Source: Metaphire vulgaris
Lineage: Eukaryota; Annelida; Clitellata; Crassiclitellata; Megascolecidae
NCBI GenBank assembly: GCA_018105865.1
Contig: CM030859.1
Span: 5,446,343 to 5,510,342, forward strand
DNA: 64,000 nucleotides
Direction: 5' to 3'
Below the pieces are notes generated by a model. That model was not told where the DNA came from and did no database searches. It was given only the letters and a program-made list of their open reading frames with translations. Position 1 is the first letter of the stretch. Each line of letters starts with the position of its first letter. The translations under genes were made by a program, and so were the position numbers. Below are positions 21,966-31,161 of the stretch, one piece after another.

Positions 21966-22091
21966 TCTTTCGTTTGTTTAAAAAAAAATTTAAAAGAGAT
22001 GTTTTATATGTAGAAATGAAAAAAGAAAAGAAAGAAAACTACGTGTCTCTAGAACTAAATGTCTCTTGCAATGTCTCCAGCTGCATGGGCT

Positions 22092-23042
22092 TTAGTTTTT
22101 GTATCTGGCAGGCTGATTTATCAGACGACCTGAACGAGTGGTGTATGTCGCCATCTGGTGGCTAGGCGGCAGATGTTCCGATCTTGGATCCTGCTGTGAA
22201 GTCGACAGCTGCTGTGGGCTTGTAGATCTGTCGCCGGGGGAAGAGGAAGTTGGATTCGCTTGAATGGGCGACCCGTCGGAGGCGATTAGTGTCAGTTCTG
22301 GCTTCTCCTGAATTGGCGATCTTTCGGTGGCAATTAGAGTCAGCTTCGGATCCGCCTGACCGATGGAATTCGTTGGCACCTGTTGTCCATCTATCGCCGT
22401 GCAGTTTACCTTCGTCGGAAGGGCGAAGATGATTAGATGTTCTGCGGAGTTTCATCCCGTCTTCCAGTATAATTTCGTACGAACGATAAGGGAGGCATTT
22501 TTCAACTTCTCCTTTGAGCCACGGCCCCCTGGGGTCGACCCGAGCTCTGACCGTCTGACCGACCGTTTCGCTTTGGTGCCTTTTTCGTAGTAAAATTTCT
22601 GTCTATCCTTATCTGCAATTGATTTATGTATTGCCGCTGACGCTGGGGTCGATAGCAGACTGCTAGCCGTTGGTAATGAAGTTCTGGTTCTTCGACCAAA
22701 TAGCATTTGAGTTGGAGTTAATTTCAATATCTCGCTCGGGGTGTTACGCCAATCAAGCAAGGCCAAAAACGGATCCGTCTTCTCACGACTAGCTTTTTTC
22801 ATAAGTTTCTTTGCGACCTTGACCGCCGCTTCCGCGCGGCCATTTGATCTTGGGTACCGCGGGCTAGAGGTTTCGTGCTTAAATTCATAATTTTTGGCGA
22901 ATTCTCGAAATTCCCTGTTAGCAAAGGCATTATCCGAGAACAGCACATCTGGGAGGCCGTGGCGTGCGAACTGGCCTTTTAAACAGTAAATGACTGTCAC
23001 GCATTTGCTTTGACTTGAGGCGGTCGACCTCAAAAAATCCAC
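22092..23042 (-). pseudogene. gypsy pol: integrase core and C-terminal tail
   Basis: The frame from 23042 holds the second Asp (GLPDVLFSDNAFANREFREF) and the catalytic Glu (SNGRAEAAVKVAKKLMKKA), then ALLDWRNTPSE and TPTQMLFGRRTRTSLP. After another shift at about 22450 the frame 22379-22092 ends in TTRSGRLINQPARYKN, a typical Mag/gypsy C-terminus. No envelope gene follows. Confidence 0.9.
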
Positions 23043-24085
23043 TAAAGTAATCCACTATTATCCTTATCGTTGCAGAAGCAAATGTCGATTCCTACCTTTT
23101 CCCATGGGCGAGTGGGTGGGTCATGTGGCAGGAGTGGCTCTCTCGGCTGTGAGTCCGCCATCTCTTGACATATTTCGCAGCTGCTTATGTGCTTCTGAAT
23201 ATCCTGCGCCATGCAAATCCAGAAAACAGATTCTTTAGCGCGGCGTATACATCCGTTGATGCCTATGTGGGAGCGGTGGATGCGCTCCAAAATATAGCGT
23301 TTCGCTCCAGCGGGCACTATAAGTCTAGTACCTTTAAGTAGTAGGCCGTCGTCACACAGTGTAAGCTCGTCGGCAAATGGCAGATAGGGCCTTAGCAACG
23401 GCGTGACGTCAGACGCGCTGTTAGGCCAGCCTATCAGAGTTTGTTCTTTCAGCAGCTGGTATGTTTCATCAGCCTTTGCAGCCTCGCGAATGATGTCCAG
23501 GGTTTTTTCTGACGCAATCAGGCGAAGCTCAGCTCGTTGCTCAGTTTCCTCTAAGGCTGCTATTTGCTCAGAAAACAGGGTTTCCTCAGCCGAGTTCACC
23601 GGAAACGCGCGGCTAAGTGCGTCAGCGACGACCACCTCGGTTCCGGGTCTGTAGATGAGTTCGAAGTCGTACTGTTGCATTTTTAGCAACATTCTCTGTA
23701 GCCTTTCGGGCGCTGACGAAAGCGGTTTCTTGATCGTGATCAGGGGGTGGTGGTCGGTGTGAATTTTTACGTGTCGGCCGTACACGTAACTATGGTAACG
23801 CTCCAGAGCAAAATAGCAGGCCAGCAATTCTTTCTCGATCTGGGCGTAGGATTGCTCTGTGGACGTCAAGGCACGTGACACATACTCGACTGGACGATCG
23901 TATTGAAGTAGGCTCGCTCCAAGACCCGCCTGAGATGCGTCGCATTGGAGAGTTGCGCTCTGCTCGACGTCGTAGAATTGAAGGACTGGCGCACTCGTCA
24001 GTAGTTTCTTCAGTTGATTGAGGGCGTCTCCATGCCAGTTTGGGTCCCAATGAAACTCGACGTCTTGCTTGGGTAGCTCGCGCAA
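23042..24085 (-). pseudogene. gypsy pol: RNase H and integrase N-terminal half
   Basis: It reads LRELPKQDVEFHWDPNW, then RNase H motifs TLQCDASQAGLGASLLQ, YAQIEKELLACYFALERYH, IHTDHHPLI and VVVADALSRAF. The integrase zinc domain follows (IHRSHIGINGCIRRAKESVF and CEICQEM), then the first catalytic Asp in PWEKVGIDIC. The frame breaks at 23042 just after that Asp. Confidence 0.9.
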
Positions 24086-24546
24086 TGGCGCCGTGGTTGT
24101 GGCGAATCCAGGAGCGTTTCTTGCTGAAGCAATTTCAATTCTGCCTCTACTTTTGCCTTTATCGGGACCGGAAGTCGGCGTAGCGGCGTTCGGACGGGCT
24201 TAACCGACGGATCCGTGTGTAAGTGCAGTTCGCCCGGCAGACATCCAAAACCGTCGAACAGGTCATCGAAATGCCGTATCAGTTCGTCAGTGTTGTTGAA
24301 CTGTCGATCTGATTGCACGGTGCAGATATTTTCATGGTTCACACGCAGCAGATCGAATAGAAGACAGACGTCGAGACCCAGTATCGGTTGCTTATGCTGC
24401 GAAGCTACATAGAAGTCTAGAGAAGCGCTCTTTTTGGTCGTTGGGTGTGTTGTAATCAGCGTAATCATACCTGCCGTTTTCACCGCTTGTCGTCGAACAT
24501 TCGCAAGGTCGACTGGGCCGGTATAGTATATTATAATGACTCCCAT
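24010..24546 (-). pseudogene. gypsy pol: protease end and N-terminal RT, deletion of RT core
   Basis: After the foldback element the frame resumes at PVDLANVRRQAVKTAG. It continues with QPILGLDVCLLFDLLRV and, at the RT N-terminus, VRTPLRRLPVPIKAKVEAEL. At about 24115-24130 it breaks off: instead of the RT palm, the next recognisable sequence in another frame is TTTAPLRELPKQDVEFHW, the link between RT and RNase H. The catalytic YXDD box and about 240 residues are therefore absent. Confidence 0.85.
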
Positions 24547-24799
24547 ATAATAATAACTCTCCCCTCATTATATATATAATAATGACTCCCCCCATCATTA
24601 TTATATATATAATAATAACTCTCTATATTATAATAACTCCCTTAGTTTTTTAGAAGCCAGCTGAGATACCATGGTCTAGAACACCAAAAGCTTTTTTATA
24701 TCGAGGATTGTTCCAATAGTGTGCTTGTGGGATTCAAAATGTTGTTTTGGTATCAATTAAATTCATTATTGGCATTTAAAGTGGAGAAATAGGGCTGAA

Positions 24800-25096
24800 A
24801 CCATATTGATCAGTGGATAGCTCTAGCAACTGTCGTCAATTGGTGGTTCCTCCTCCGTCTAAGGCGGCTGTCTTTGGTGACAGATCCTTCCGGAGGGGCA
24901 ATCCGAGTCTGTGGAACTCTCTGCCGAAGAACGTGACAATCGTGACCTCCCCTAATTTGTTTATCAAGTGCCTTAAGACGCATATGTTTAATATCTCTTA
25001 TAGTGTTCATTGTTAAGCGCTTTTGACTTTAGTCTTCACTATGCTTACTGCGCTCTATAAATTGTCTTAATAATAATAATAATAATAATAATAATA
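24800..25096 (+). mobile_element. CR1/L2-type LINE 3' tail in the foldback element
   Basis: It reads [36 protein letters not shown] and CLKTHMFNISYS, then the common tail 'cttttgactttagtcttcactatgcttactgcgctctataaattg' and (TAA)n to 25096. Confidence 0.85.
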
Positions 25097-25274
25097 GCAT
25101 ATTAAATGCATCTAAGTAGTTTAACATTCTGGTAAGCATTGCCCTTTCAGAAATTTTAGGAAAACTGGGAGATTGCCAGATTGGAAATGGGTCTATAATT
25201 TTATATAACCATTTTAGAGACATTTTTATAAATTGGGGTTATTTTGTTCAATTTTTAGGCCTACTTCTTCTAGG

Positions 25275-25455
25275 CAGTGGCGGCTCCACCGGGGGGGCCA
25301 GGGGGCCCGTGCCCCTATTGAGAGCCTGGCCCCCAGTGGCCCCCAGTTGGGACCCTATACTTAATGCTACATACATTAAACAACAAATGGTTGGCCCCCA
25401 TGATTAGAAGTTGCCCCCAGCGGCCCCCACTTGCCAAATCCTAGAGCCGCCACTG
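25275..25455. mobile_element. 181-bp hAT-like MITE, C-rich interior
   Basis: Ends CAGTGGCGGCTCCAC and GAGCCGCCACTG are inverted. The interior repeats 'ggcccccagt' three times. Flanking 'tcttctag' and 'tcttctac' suggest an imperfect target duplication offset by one base. Confidence 0.7.
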
Positions 25456-25583
25456 TCTTCTACGGGGAGTTATTATAATATAGAGAGTTATTATTATATA
25501 TACAATAATGAAGGGGGAGTCTTTATTATATATATATAATAATGATGGGGGAGTTATTATTATATGGGAGTCATTATAATATG

Positions 25584-26585
25584 CTACACCGGTCGAACTT
25601 TTGGTTTAGGTCGAAGTTGATCTAGAATCGATAACGGTAGTAAGTTGACGGTTGCTCCGCAGTCCAGGAGGAAACGAGCAGTAATATTCGCGATTTTCAG
25701 TTTGCATAGAACACGACGTTGTCGTTCTGTGGTCATGGTCATGACCATTTCCGATTCCGAGTCTGAGTCCAGCGCATGGACCGCAGAATTTTGCTGAGTC
25801 TGAGGTTGTGACAAGCAAGCTGAACTGAAGTGATTCTGCTTTAGACAGCGACGGCAGGTCTTGTCAAACGCTGGGCATGAATTTCGGCCAGGCGCATGAG
25901 AACCGTTGCAGTACTTACATACCCGGATTGTTGGTTGTCGTTTCGTTTCGGTTTCCGTCACTGGGTGACGCAGCTGGGGGCGTTTGGATTGTGTAGAGTT
26001 TCGATGCTGTGCTGCATTTACGTCTTCCGGTGGTTTCATCGTCAGCGTCTGTAGATGCTTCGAGGCGGCTTCGCTGGACTTACAAATGTCAATTGCAGTA
26101 GGTAACTCGAGTTTTCTAGTCTGCAATAAACGACGTCGCGTGTTGTCGTCCTTGATGCCGATTACTACACGGTCCCGAAGAATGGAATCCTCCAGGTTTC
26201 TGTATTCACATAACCGAATTAATTTCCGTAGTTCAGCGAAGAATTCGTAGAAAGTTTCGGTGGAGTCTTGGCAGCGACTATTCAGCTCGAAACGCAAGAG
26301 TGTGATATTTTTTTCTCCGACACAGTGTTTTTCGAAAGCGTCAAGAACTTTGTCCACATCTTGTCGGTCGTTGTTCTCTGCGAAATCTAAGGTCTTAAAG
26401 AGTTCGTAAGCGTCTGTCCCGACGCACGCAAGCAGTATAGCGGCTAAGCGCTTCTTCGACGCTTCTGCCAGATCAGCCGCTATAATATAGTTATCCCATT
26501 GGGACCGGAAACGCTTCCATTCTCCTGCGAGGTTCCCATTCAGCTTCAGCACAGCTGGCATGGGTATCTGGGGTGAGTTTGCCAT
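25584..26585 (-). CDS. gypsy gag with zinc knuckles and start of protease
   Basis: The ATG at 26585 lies 20 bases after the LTR. The 333-residue frame has a Mag-like capsid region (WKRFRSQWDNYIIA near residue 23; TFYEFFAELRKLIRLCEYRN near 110). Two zinc knuckles follow at about 222-257 (CKYCNGSHAPGRNSCPAF and CRRCLKQNHFSSAC). Near 305 is the aspartic protease motif FLLDCGATVNLLP (DCGA, the usual D[ST]GA with Cys). The frame ends in a stop supplied by the inserted foldback element, so the protease is cut short. Confidence 0.9.
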   Translation of the reverse strand: MANSPQIPMPAVLKLNGNLAGEWKRFRSQWDNYIIAADLAEASKKRLAAILLACVGTDAYELFKTLDFAENNDRQDVDKVLDAFEKHCVGEKNITLLRFELNSRCQDSTETFYEFFAELRKLIRLCEYRNLEDSILRDRVVIGIKDDNTRRRLLQTRKLELPTAIDICKSSEAASKHLQTLTMKPPEDVNAAQHRNSTQSKRPQLRHPVTETETKRQPTIRVCKYCNGSHAPGRNSCPAFDKTCRRCLKQNHFSSACLSQPQTQQNSAVHALDSDSESEMVMTMTTERQRRVLCKLKIANITARFLLDCGATVNLLPLSILDQLRPKPKVRPV

Positions 26586-26590
26586 CGTCA

Positions 26591-26604
26591 GACTTCTGAC
26601 AGCA
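26591..26604 (-). promoter_or_regulatory. primer binding site, tRNA-Leu-like
   Basis: Directly after the 5' LTR the - strand reads TGCTGTCAGAAGTC. From general knowledge the complement of the 3' end of animal tRNA-Leu(CAG) starts TGGTGTCAGAAGT, so 12 of the first 13 bases match. The third base differs (TGC for TGG). GTCAGAAGTCTGAC here is also a short palindrome. Confidence 0.65.
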
Positions 26605-26788
26605 TGTAAAGTATAGCTTTATACTTTAAAAAGAGCTTTATTATTGATAAACAGTTCAGTGTCGAGCGTGTCGCTAGTTCGAGTCTCTGTCGATGACTGA
26701 CTATCACTCCTGCTGCTATAACTTCTCTGAGACCGTGCAGAGCGCCATTGGCTGGCGCGTACGTCAATCATGATAGGCGCACGTGACA
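26605..26788 (-). repeat. gypsy 5' LTR
   Basis: Starts TGTCACGTGCG and ends ...TACTTTACA on the - strand, 184 bp, TG...CA termini. Confidence 0.95.
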
Positions 26789-26959
26789 ACCGACACCCCT
26801 TAATCTCAGCTATGGGAATGGGATGACCCTTTTTGCTTGTCAAACTTTTTTGGTAGGGGACCCCAGAATTTACCTGCACTCCCTCTCCCAATTGATAATC
26901 CTAGAAATAACCCTGCTCCCAACAACTCAAATTTTTAATACTTCTCTTGATGAAGCGAA

Positions 26960-27385
26960 TATGCCGACTCACGAGAAGGAGGCTATTATAGCTGTACAAT
27001 TAAAGAAATCGAACTTGGACTCGAACGAAATGGCAAATTATAGACGTATTTCAAATATCTCATTTATGTCGAAAATCATTGAGCGGGTCGTTTCATCCAG
27101 AGTCAAGCAGCATCTTCTTAAGTTCGACTTATGGCCTACATTTCAATCGGCTTACAGAAAAAATCACTCAACCGAGACGGCGCTGCTCAGAATTTTATCA
27201 GACGTTTTTGAAGCGGCCGATCATACTTGTTACAACACTTGTTATGCTGGATTTATCAGCTGCTTTTGATTGCGTTGATCATGACATTCTGCTTAGTCGA
27301 CTCGAGAGGCGTTTCAGGTTTCGTGAAAGCGCTTGAATGGATAAAATCGTATTTGACGAGTCGAGTGTCCTTACAATGGAGTAGT
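26960..27385 (+). mobile_element. CR1/L2-type LINE, RT fragment
   Basis: It is the same family as 13900-14735: [35 protein letters not shown], then in another frame [20 protein letters not shown]. It is cut at about 27385 by the element that follows. Confidence 0.85.
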
Positions 27386-27480
27386 GCTGGTACGGTTAAC
27401 CGGACCGAGCCGAAACCGCGGCTTTTCGGTAAAAACCGAACCGAAACCGCGATTTTGACCATGCAAATTAGACGGTTTTT
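27380..27480. mobile_element. hAT left end with ACCGAA subterminal repeats
   Basis: It begins TAGTGCTGGTACGGTTAACC inside the LINE. It then repeats CCGA/ACCGAACC variants (gaaaccgcgg, aaaaaccgaaccg). No matching right end was found in the window, so only one end is preserved. Confidence 0.55.
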
Positions 27481-27573
27481 TTAGAGAATAGCAAATACAA
27501 TGCATGATTATGCGCGACTTTAATTAAGTCACCTCTTCTCAGTTGATGCAATTGGCAATAGGCCTAATTTTAA

Positions 27574-27660
27574 CACTAGAAGGACGGAGAATTCGCCCTA
27601 CCTACACTGTTAGAAAAAGAAGGACGACAGCGGTCAATTTGACCGCTACAGCTATAAATG
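27574..27660. mobile_element. piggyBac-like single end (TTAA|CACTAGAAGG)
   Basis: TTAA at 27570-27573 is followed by CACTAGAAGGACGGAG, similar to the CACTAGAAG termini known from many piggyBac families. 'aagaaggacgacagcgg' repeats the motif about 40 bp later. No right end was found. Confidence 0.45.
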
Positions 27661-28291
27661 CATAACTAATTGTAAACCTGACAATTTTTATTCAAGTTAT
27701 GACTGGCAAATAAAGATTATTTAATTCATCACATCTTCAGTGTTAGTTACTGCCACATTTTATAGCGCTGTGGTTTTGATCTTGACTGTTCTAGCGTCAC
27801 TAATAGGTCACTTATAAAAATTAAATTTAGACACTATTTCAAGCAAAGAACGCAGGTATTAATGTGCAAAAACTTGCCAAAATTATCAAAAAATTGCAAA
27901 TTTTCCAACATTGGCCCTAAAATTCGCCAAAATTGCTCAAAAATTGCAAAAAATGCTAAAAATTTGCCAAAGATTTGCGAAAAAATTTTCTCCCCCCAAG
28001 AAAAGTGAAATGACGCCACTGTGTCAAATCACAGCAGACAGAGGCGGATTTACCACGGTACCAGGTTGTGCATCGGTGCCGGGTCTCCCTTCAAAATACA
28101 AAGTTAGGGGCCTCCCTTTTCTAAAAATAATTTTTTAAAGACTTTTAATTATTAGTTTCTTTACAATAATTTATTTTCGGATATATACATGAATGTTGTA
28201 TTGTTATACATTAGTAGTGTTTGGACATGGATTAGTAATAATTTAGTATTAAAATGCAATTTAATGCATGCTCCATGAGTCTATGTTAAGA

Positions 28292-28735
28292 AAGCCTATT
28301 GTTATTGTTATTGTTCATGACAATTTATATAGCGCCGTAACATAGCAAGGGCCAAAGTCAAGGGTGCTTTACAATAAACGTGGAAACGAGATGTTGAATA
28401 GGTGCGTCTTTAACTTGTTCGCAAACTCTCCAAAGGATGTGACGGACGACACGCAGTCCGGCAGTGAATTCCACAGGAGAGGATTTCCGCGCGAGAAAGA
28501 GCGTTCTCCAAACTTGACGGTTTTCGACGGAGGTGGAACATAGAGTCGAATTCGAGTTCTGAAACGAAGGTGGAGCCGTTGATCTGTCCATGCCGGTCTT
28601 AGAACGAGCGTCGCAAGATATTCCGGGCAGAATGGGTCGCGTAGAGCCCGAAACGTTAACCAGCAGCGCTTGAACACGATTCGCTCCGGGACACGTAGCC
28701 AGTGCAACTTGTCCCGGAGTAGTGAGGTCACGTGA
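28292..28735 (-). mobile_element. CR1/L2-type LINE 3' fragment
   Basis: The - strand reads [54 protein letters not shown] and [12 protein letters not shown], then [11 protein letters not shown], a stop and the common tail with a (TTG/TTA)n end. Confidence 0.88.
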
Positions 28736-28994
28736 TCATGTTGAGACAATTTAGACTAATTACCAGTTACGGGGAGTTACCAGTACATGTTGAGACAATT
28801 TAGACTAATTACCAGTTACAGGGAGTTACCAGTACACTACTAATAATATAAACAGACGACAGGTCGACCGTGCCCCAGTTCTTGTACACTGGCTGCACGA
28901 CTGCAAATTCAATGCAAGTTTATTTGAGTTTAAGTTAATGGCATTCAATTATTTCATTTTTCAATGACGTTTGTTGTATTTTTACTTCTTTAAG

Positions 28995-29317
28995 CAGTGT
29001 TTATTCTAGCCACCTTGACATTGGAAGAATTTTGAAATGTTTGGAGGTACAAGGTTTGACATCTCAAAAGTCTTGACGCGCAAAAAACAAAACAAAAAAC
29101 GATAAAGGTCATCTGCCCGTTTACCCTTCTTAAACGCTCTGTGACAAGCTTCCTTATTTTTCCTCTCTCCAAAAAAATAAAAATCCACCGTCGCCACTTT
29201 TTTGTGGGAAGAGGGGGGAATTTCCACCTTCCCATGCAACATATTTTTTAAAATTTTGGGCGGGGGTAATTTTTTTCATTGGGGGGAATCCTCCCAAAAA
29301 GGGCCTAGAATAAACAG
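28995..29317. mobile_element. 323-bp MITE in hAT copy 1
   Basis: Ends CAGTGTTTATTCTAGCC and GGCCTAGAATAAACAG are inverted. The 8-bp flank TCTTTAAG is perfect at 28987-28994 and 29318-29325. Confidence 0.88.
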
Positions 29318-29779
29318 TCTTTAAGTGACCACGATGGCGCCGGAGGGCCTCCATGGAAATATTTGCACCGGGCCTCCAAAATGTAAATCCGCCTCTGTGA
29401 ATTGGAGGTGGGGTGTCGGGAAAATCTGGGGTGTGTTTATTTCTAGGATTGTAGGATTGTGAATTTGGGGTGTCGGGAAAATCTGGGAGTTTGGAAATTT
29501 GGAAGTCTCTACCGAAAAAGGCTGACAAGCAAAAAAACGTTATAGAGACTCACAAAAAGTCTGACAAGCAAAAAAAGTCATCAGAGGATAAAGTGTGGGC
29601 TCTATTTCTCCATTTGGGGGGCAGGCCTCTTCAGAGGCTGAAGGAGGTCCAGGCCAGTTGGAATTTCGAGGCCTCTCCTAGCCTTCCCAACAATTAAAAT
29701 TTTGACAAGCGAAAAAAAGTAATCACCAATTTTGAGGACCGCAGAATACCTTCCTAGCTTTCCCAAAATCCCAAAACTG

Positions 29780-29906
29780 CGACTGCAAATTCAATGCAAG
29801 TTTATTTGAGTTTAAGTTAATGGCATTCAATTATTTCATTTTTCAATGACGTTTGTTGTATTTTTATTTCTTTAAGCAGTGTTTATTCTAGCCACCTTGA
29901 CATTGG
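29780..29906 (+). repeat. 127-bp direct repeat of 28898-29024
   Basis: The segment from cgactgcaaattcaatgc to caccttgacattgg is repeated 882 bp downstream with the same length and one evident base difference (tttttac/tttttat). It spans the left boundary of the MITE at 28995, so the duplication happened after that MITE inserted. Confidence 0.9.
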
Positions 29907-30029
29907 GGGAATTTTATCCTGACGAGAAAAAAAAACAAAAAACGTCATCACCCCCTTTTTTATCCTGACGAGCAAAAAAAAGGTCGTCTGCACGTTAATT
30001 TCTAGGGTTCGGGTTGTTAGGGTTAAGAA

Positions 30030-30047
30030 GTTAGGGTTAACCCTAAC
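30030..30047. repeat. telomere-like palindrome GTTAGGGTTAACCCTAAC
   Basis: Perfect 18-bp palindrome of the TTAGGG motif. A further 'gttagggttaag' lies just before it (30015-30026). Confidence 0.8.
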
Positions 30048-30742
30048 CTATCCCTAGCTTAGACGCCTCTTTGGGGGCCCCCGCCAGGGGCCCGGGGGGC
30101 AGTCAACAAAGCCCCCCCCCCCACGTTACGCCACTGCCTATGGTAGACCATTTCGGGTGGCAAGTTGAGCGAGAGTTTGTACATTAAACCCATCTGACAC
30201 ACCGTATCGAAAGCTGCTGTCAAACCCAAAAAGATGGTCCCTGTCTTTAGACGCTGTTGAATCCATTTTCAATGAAAATCTTATAATCAACGGTAAATTG
30301 ATCTTTCTTTGAATCGGAAATATTGTAAAATTGTAAAGTAAAATCTCGTGGATTTCTATAGCGCCTTGGTAAACAGCACAACAGTAGCTGCTTATTCTTA
30401 GCAGAGGCGGATTTACAGTTTGGAGGCCCGGTGCAAATATTTCCATGGAGGCCCCCGGCGCCATCGTGATCACTTTTAAAGAAGTAAAAATAAAACGAAC
30501 GTCATTGAAAAATGAAACAATTAAATGCCATTAACTTCAACTCTCATAAACTTGCATTGAATTTGCAGTCGTGCAGTCAGTGTACAAGAACTGGGGCACG
30601 ATCGACCTGGATTAGTAGTGTACTGGTAACTCACCGTAACTGGTAATTAGTCTAAATTGCCTCAACATGTCGCCGACGACTTTTTGTTGTAGCAAAGGCC
30701 TCCACTAGCTGTGCAAAGTCGATTGTCTTCACGAGTTCATTT

Positions 30743-30945
30743 TCAATGTTCAGTATGGCTAAGGATGACAGGCGCTCTTTGTAGCATGATAGAGCGCAAG
30801 TAGTTCTTAATCCTTTTCAGGTGACTAAATGACCGCTCACCAGTACAATAATTGGAAACTGGCAAAGTGACATAGATTCTGAGGGCAATGTTTACATTAG
30901 GAAAAGCCGACTGCATTTTCATTTTGCTCGTGATTTGCAGCATCG
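30743..30945 (-). pseudogene. hAT transposase C-terminal dimerisation domain
   Basis: It reads SAFPNVNIALRIYVTLPVSN, then YCTGERSFSHLKRIKNYLRS and IML. This is the Dimer_Tnp_hAT signature ('P.S.ASGERSFS.LK.IK.YLRS.M'). The upstream part of the open frame belongs to the inserted LINE tail. Confidence 0.9.
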
Positions 30946-30954
30946 AACACGTGG

Positions 30955-31106
30955 AACGTGGAACACCCTGCCAAGGGTGGTCACCATGGAGACTTCGCCA
31001 GGAGCGTTTTTGAAGAACATGAAGACACACCTGTTTAAAGTTTCTTTTGGTTGTTAGACGCCTTTGACTTTAGCCTTAGCTATGCGTACGGCGTCGAATA
31101 AATCGT

Positions 31107-31160
<54 letters not shown>
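30955..31160 (+). mobile_element. CR1/L2-type LINE tail with (AAT)n
   Basis: 'gtggaacaccctgccaaggg...ctttgactttagccttagctatgcgtacggcgtcgaataaatcg' followed by about 17 AAT units (31111-31160). It is nearly the reverse complement of 4205-4370. Confidence 0.85.

Positions 31161-31161
<1 letters not shown>

Larger units (their letters stand above)
24523..25586. mobile_element. foldback element with long AT-rich inverted repeats
   Basis: The ends carry inverted repeats of about 120 bp built from variants of 'tataataatgactcccc' (24523-24645 and 25463-25586 reversed). The flank CCGGT occurs on both sides (24518-24522, 25587-25591), a possible 5-bp target duplication. It interrupts the gypsy between protease and RT. 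Its interior holds an L2-type tail and a small hAT MITE, so it carried or acquired other elements. I do not recognise the superfamily. Confidence 0.75.
21782..26788 (-). mobile_element. Ty3/gypsy (Mag-like) LTR retrotransposon, recent, RT-deleted
   Basis: LTRs at 26605-26788 (5') and 21782-21965 (3') are both 184 bp and differ at one base, at about 21900/26723. A perfect 5-bp target duplication ACCGA flanks it (21777-21781 and 26789-26793). Order on the - strand is gag with zinc knuckles, protease, RT/RNase H, integrase and a C-terminal tail, as in Ty3/gypsy. The palm and fingers of the reverse transcriptase are missing, the integrase is frameshifted and a foldback element interrupts the protease-RT junction. 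It can only have moved with enzymes supplied in trans, or decayed after insertion. Confidence 0.95.
28039..29397 (+). mobile_element. hAT element CAGAGGCGGATTTAC, copy 1
   Basis: It starts CAGAGGCGGATTTACCACGG and ends GTAAATCCGCCTCTG. Both ends match the reverse complement of the copy at 30402-32058. It contains an L2-type tail (28292-28735) and a small MITE (28995-29317) and no transposase code. The 8-bp flanks (acagcaga, tgaattgg) do not match, so the copy was rearranged after insertion. Confidence 0.8.
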
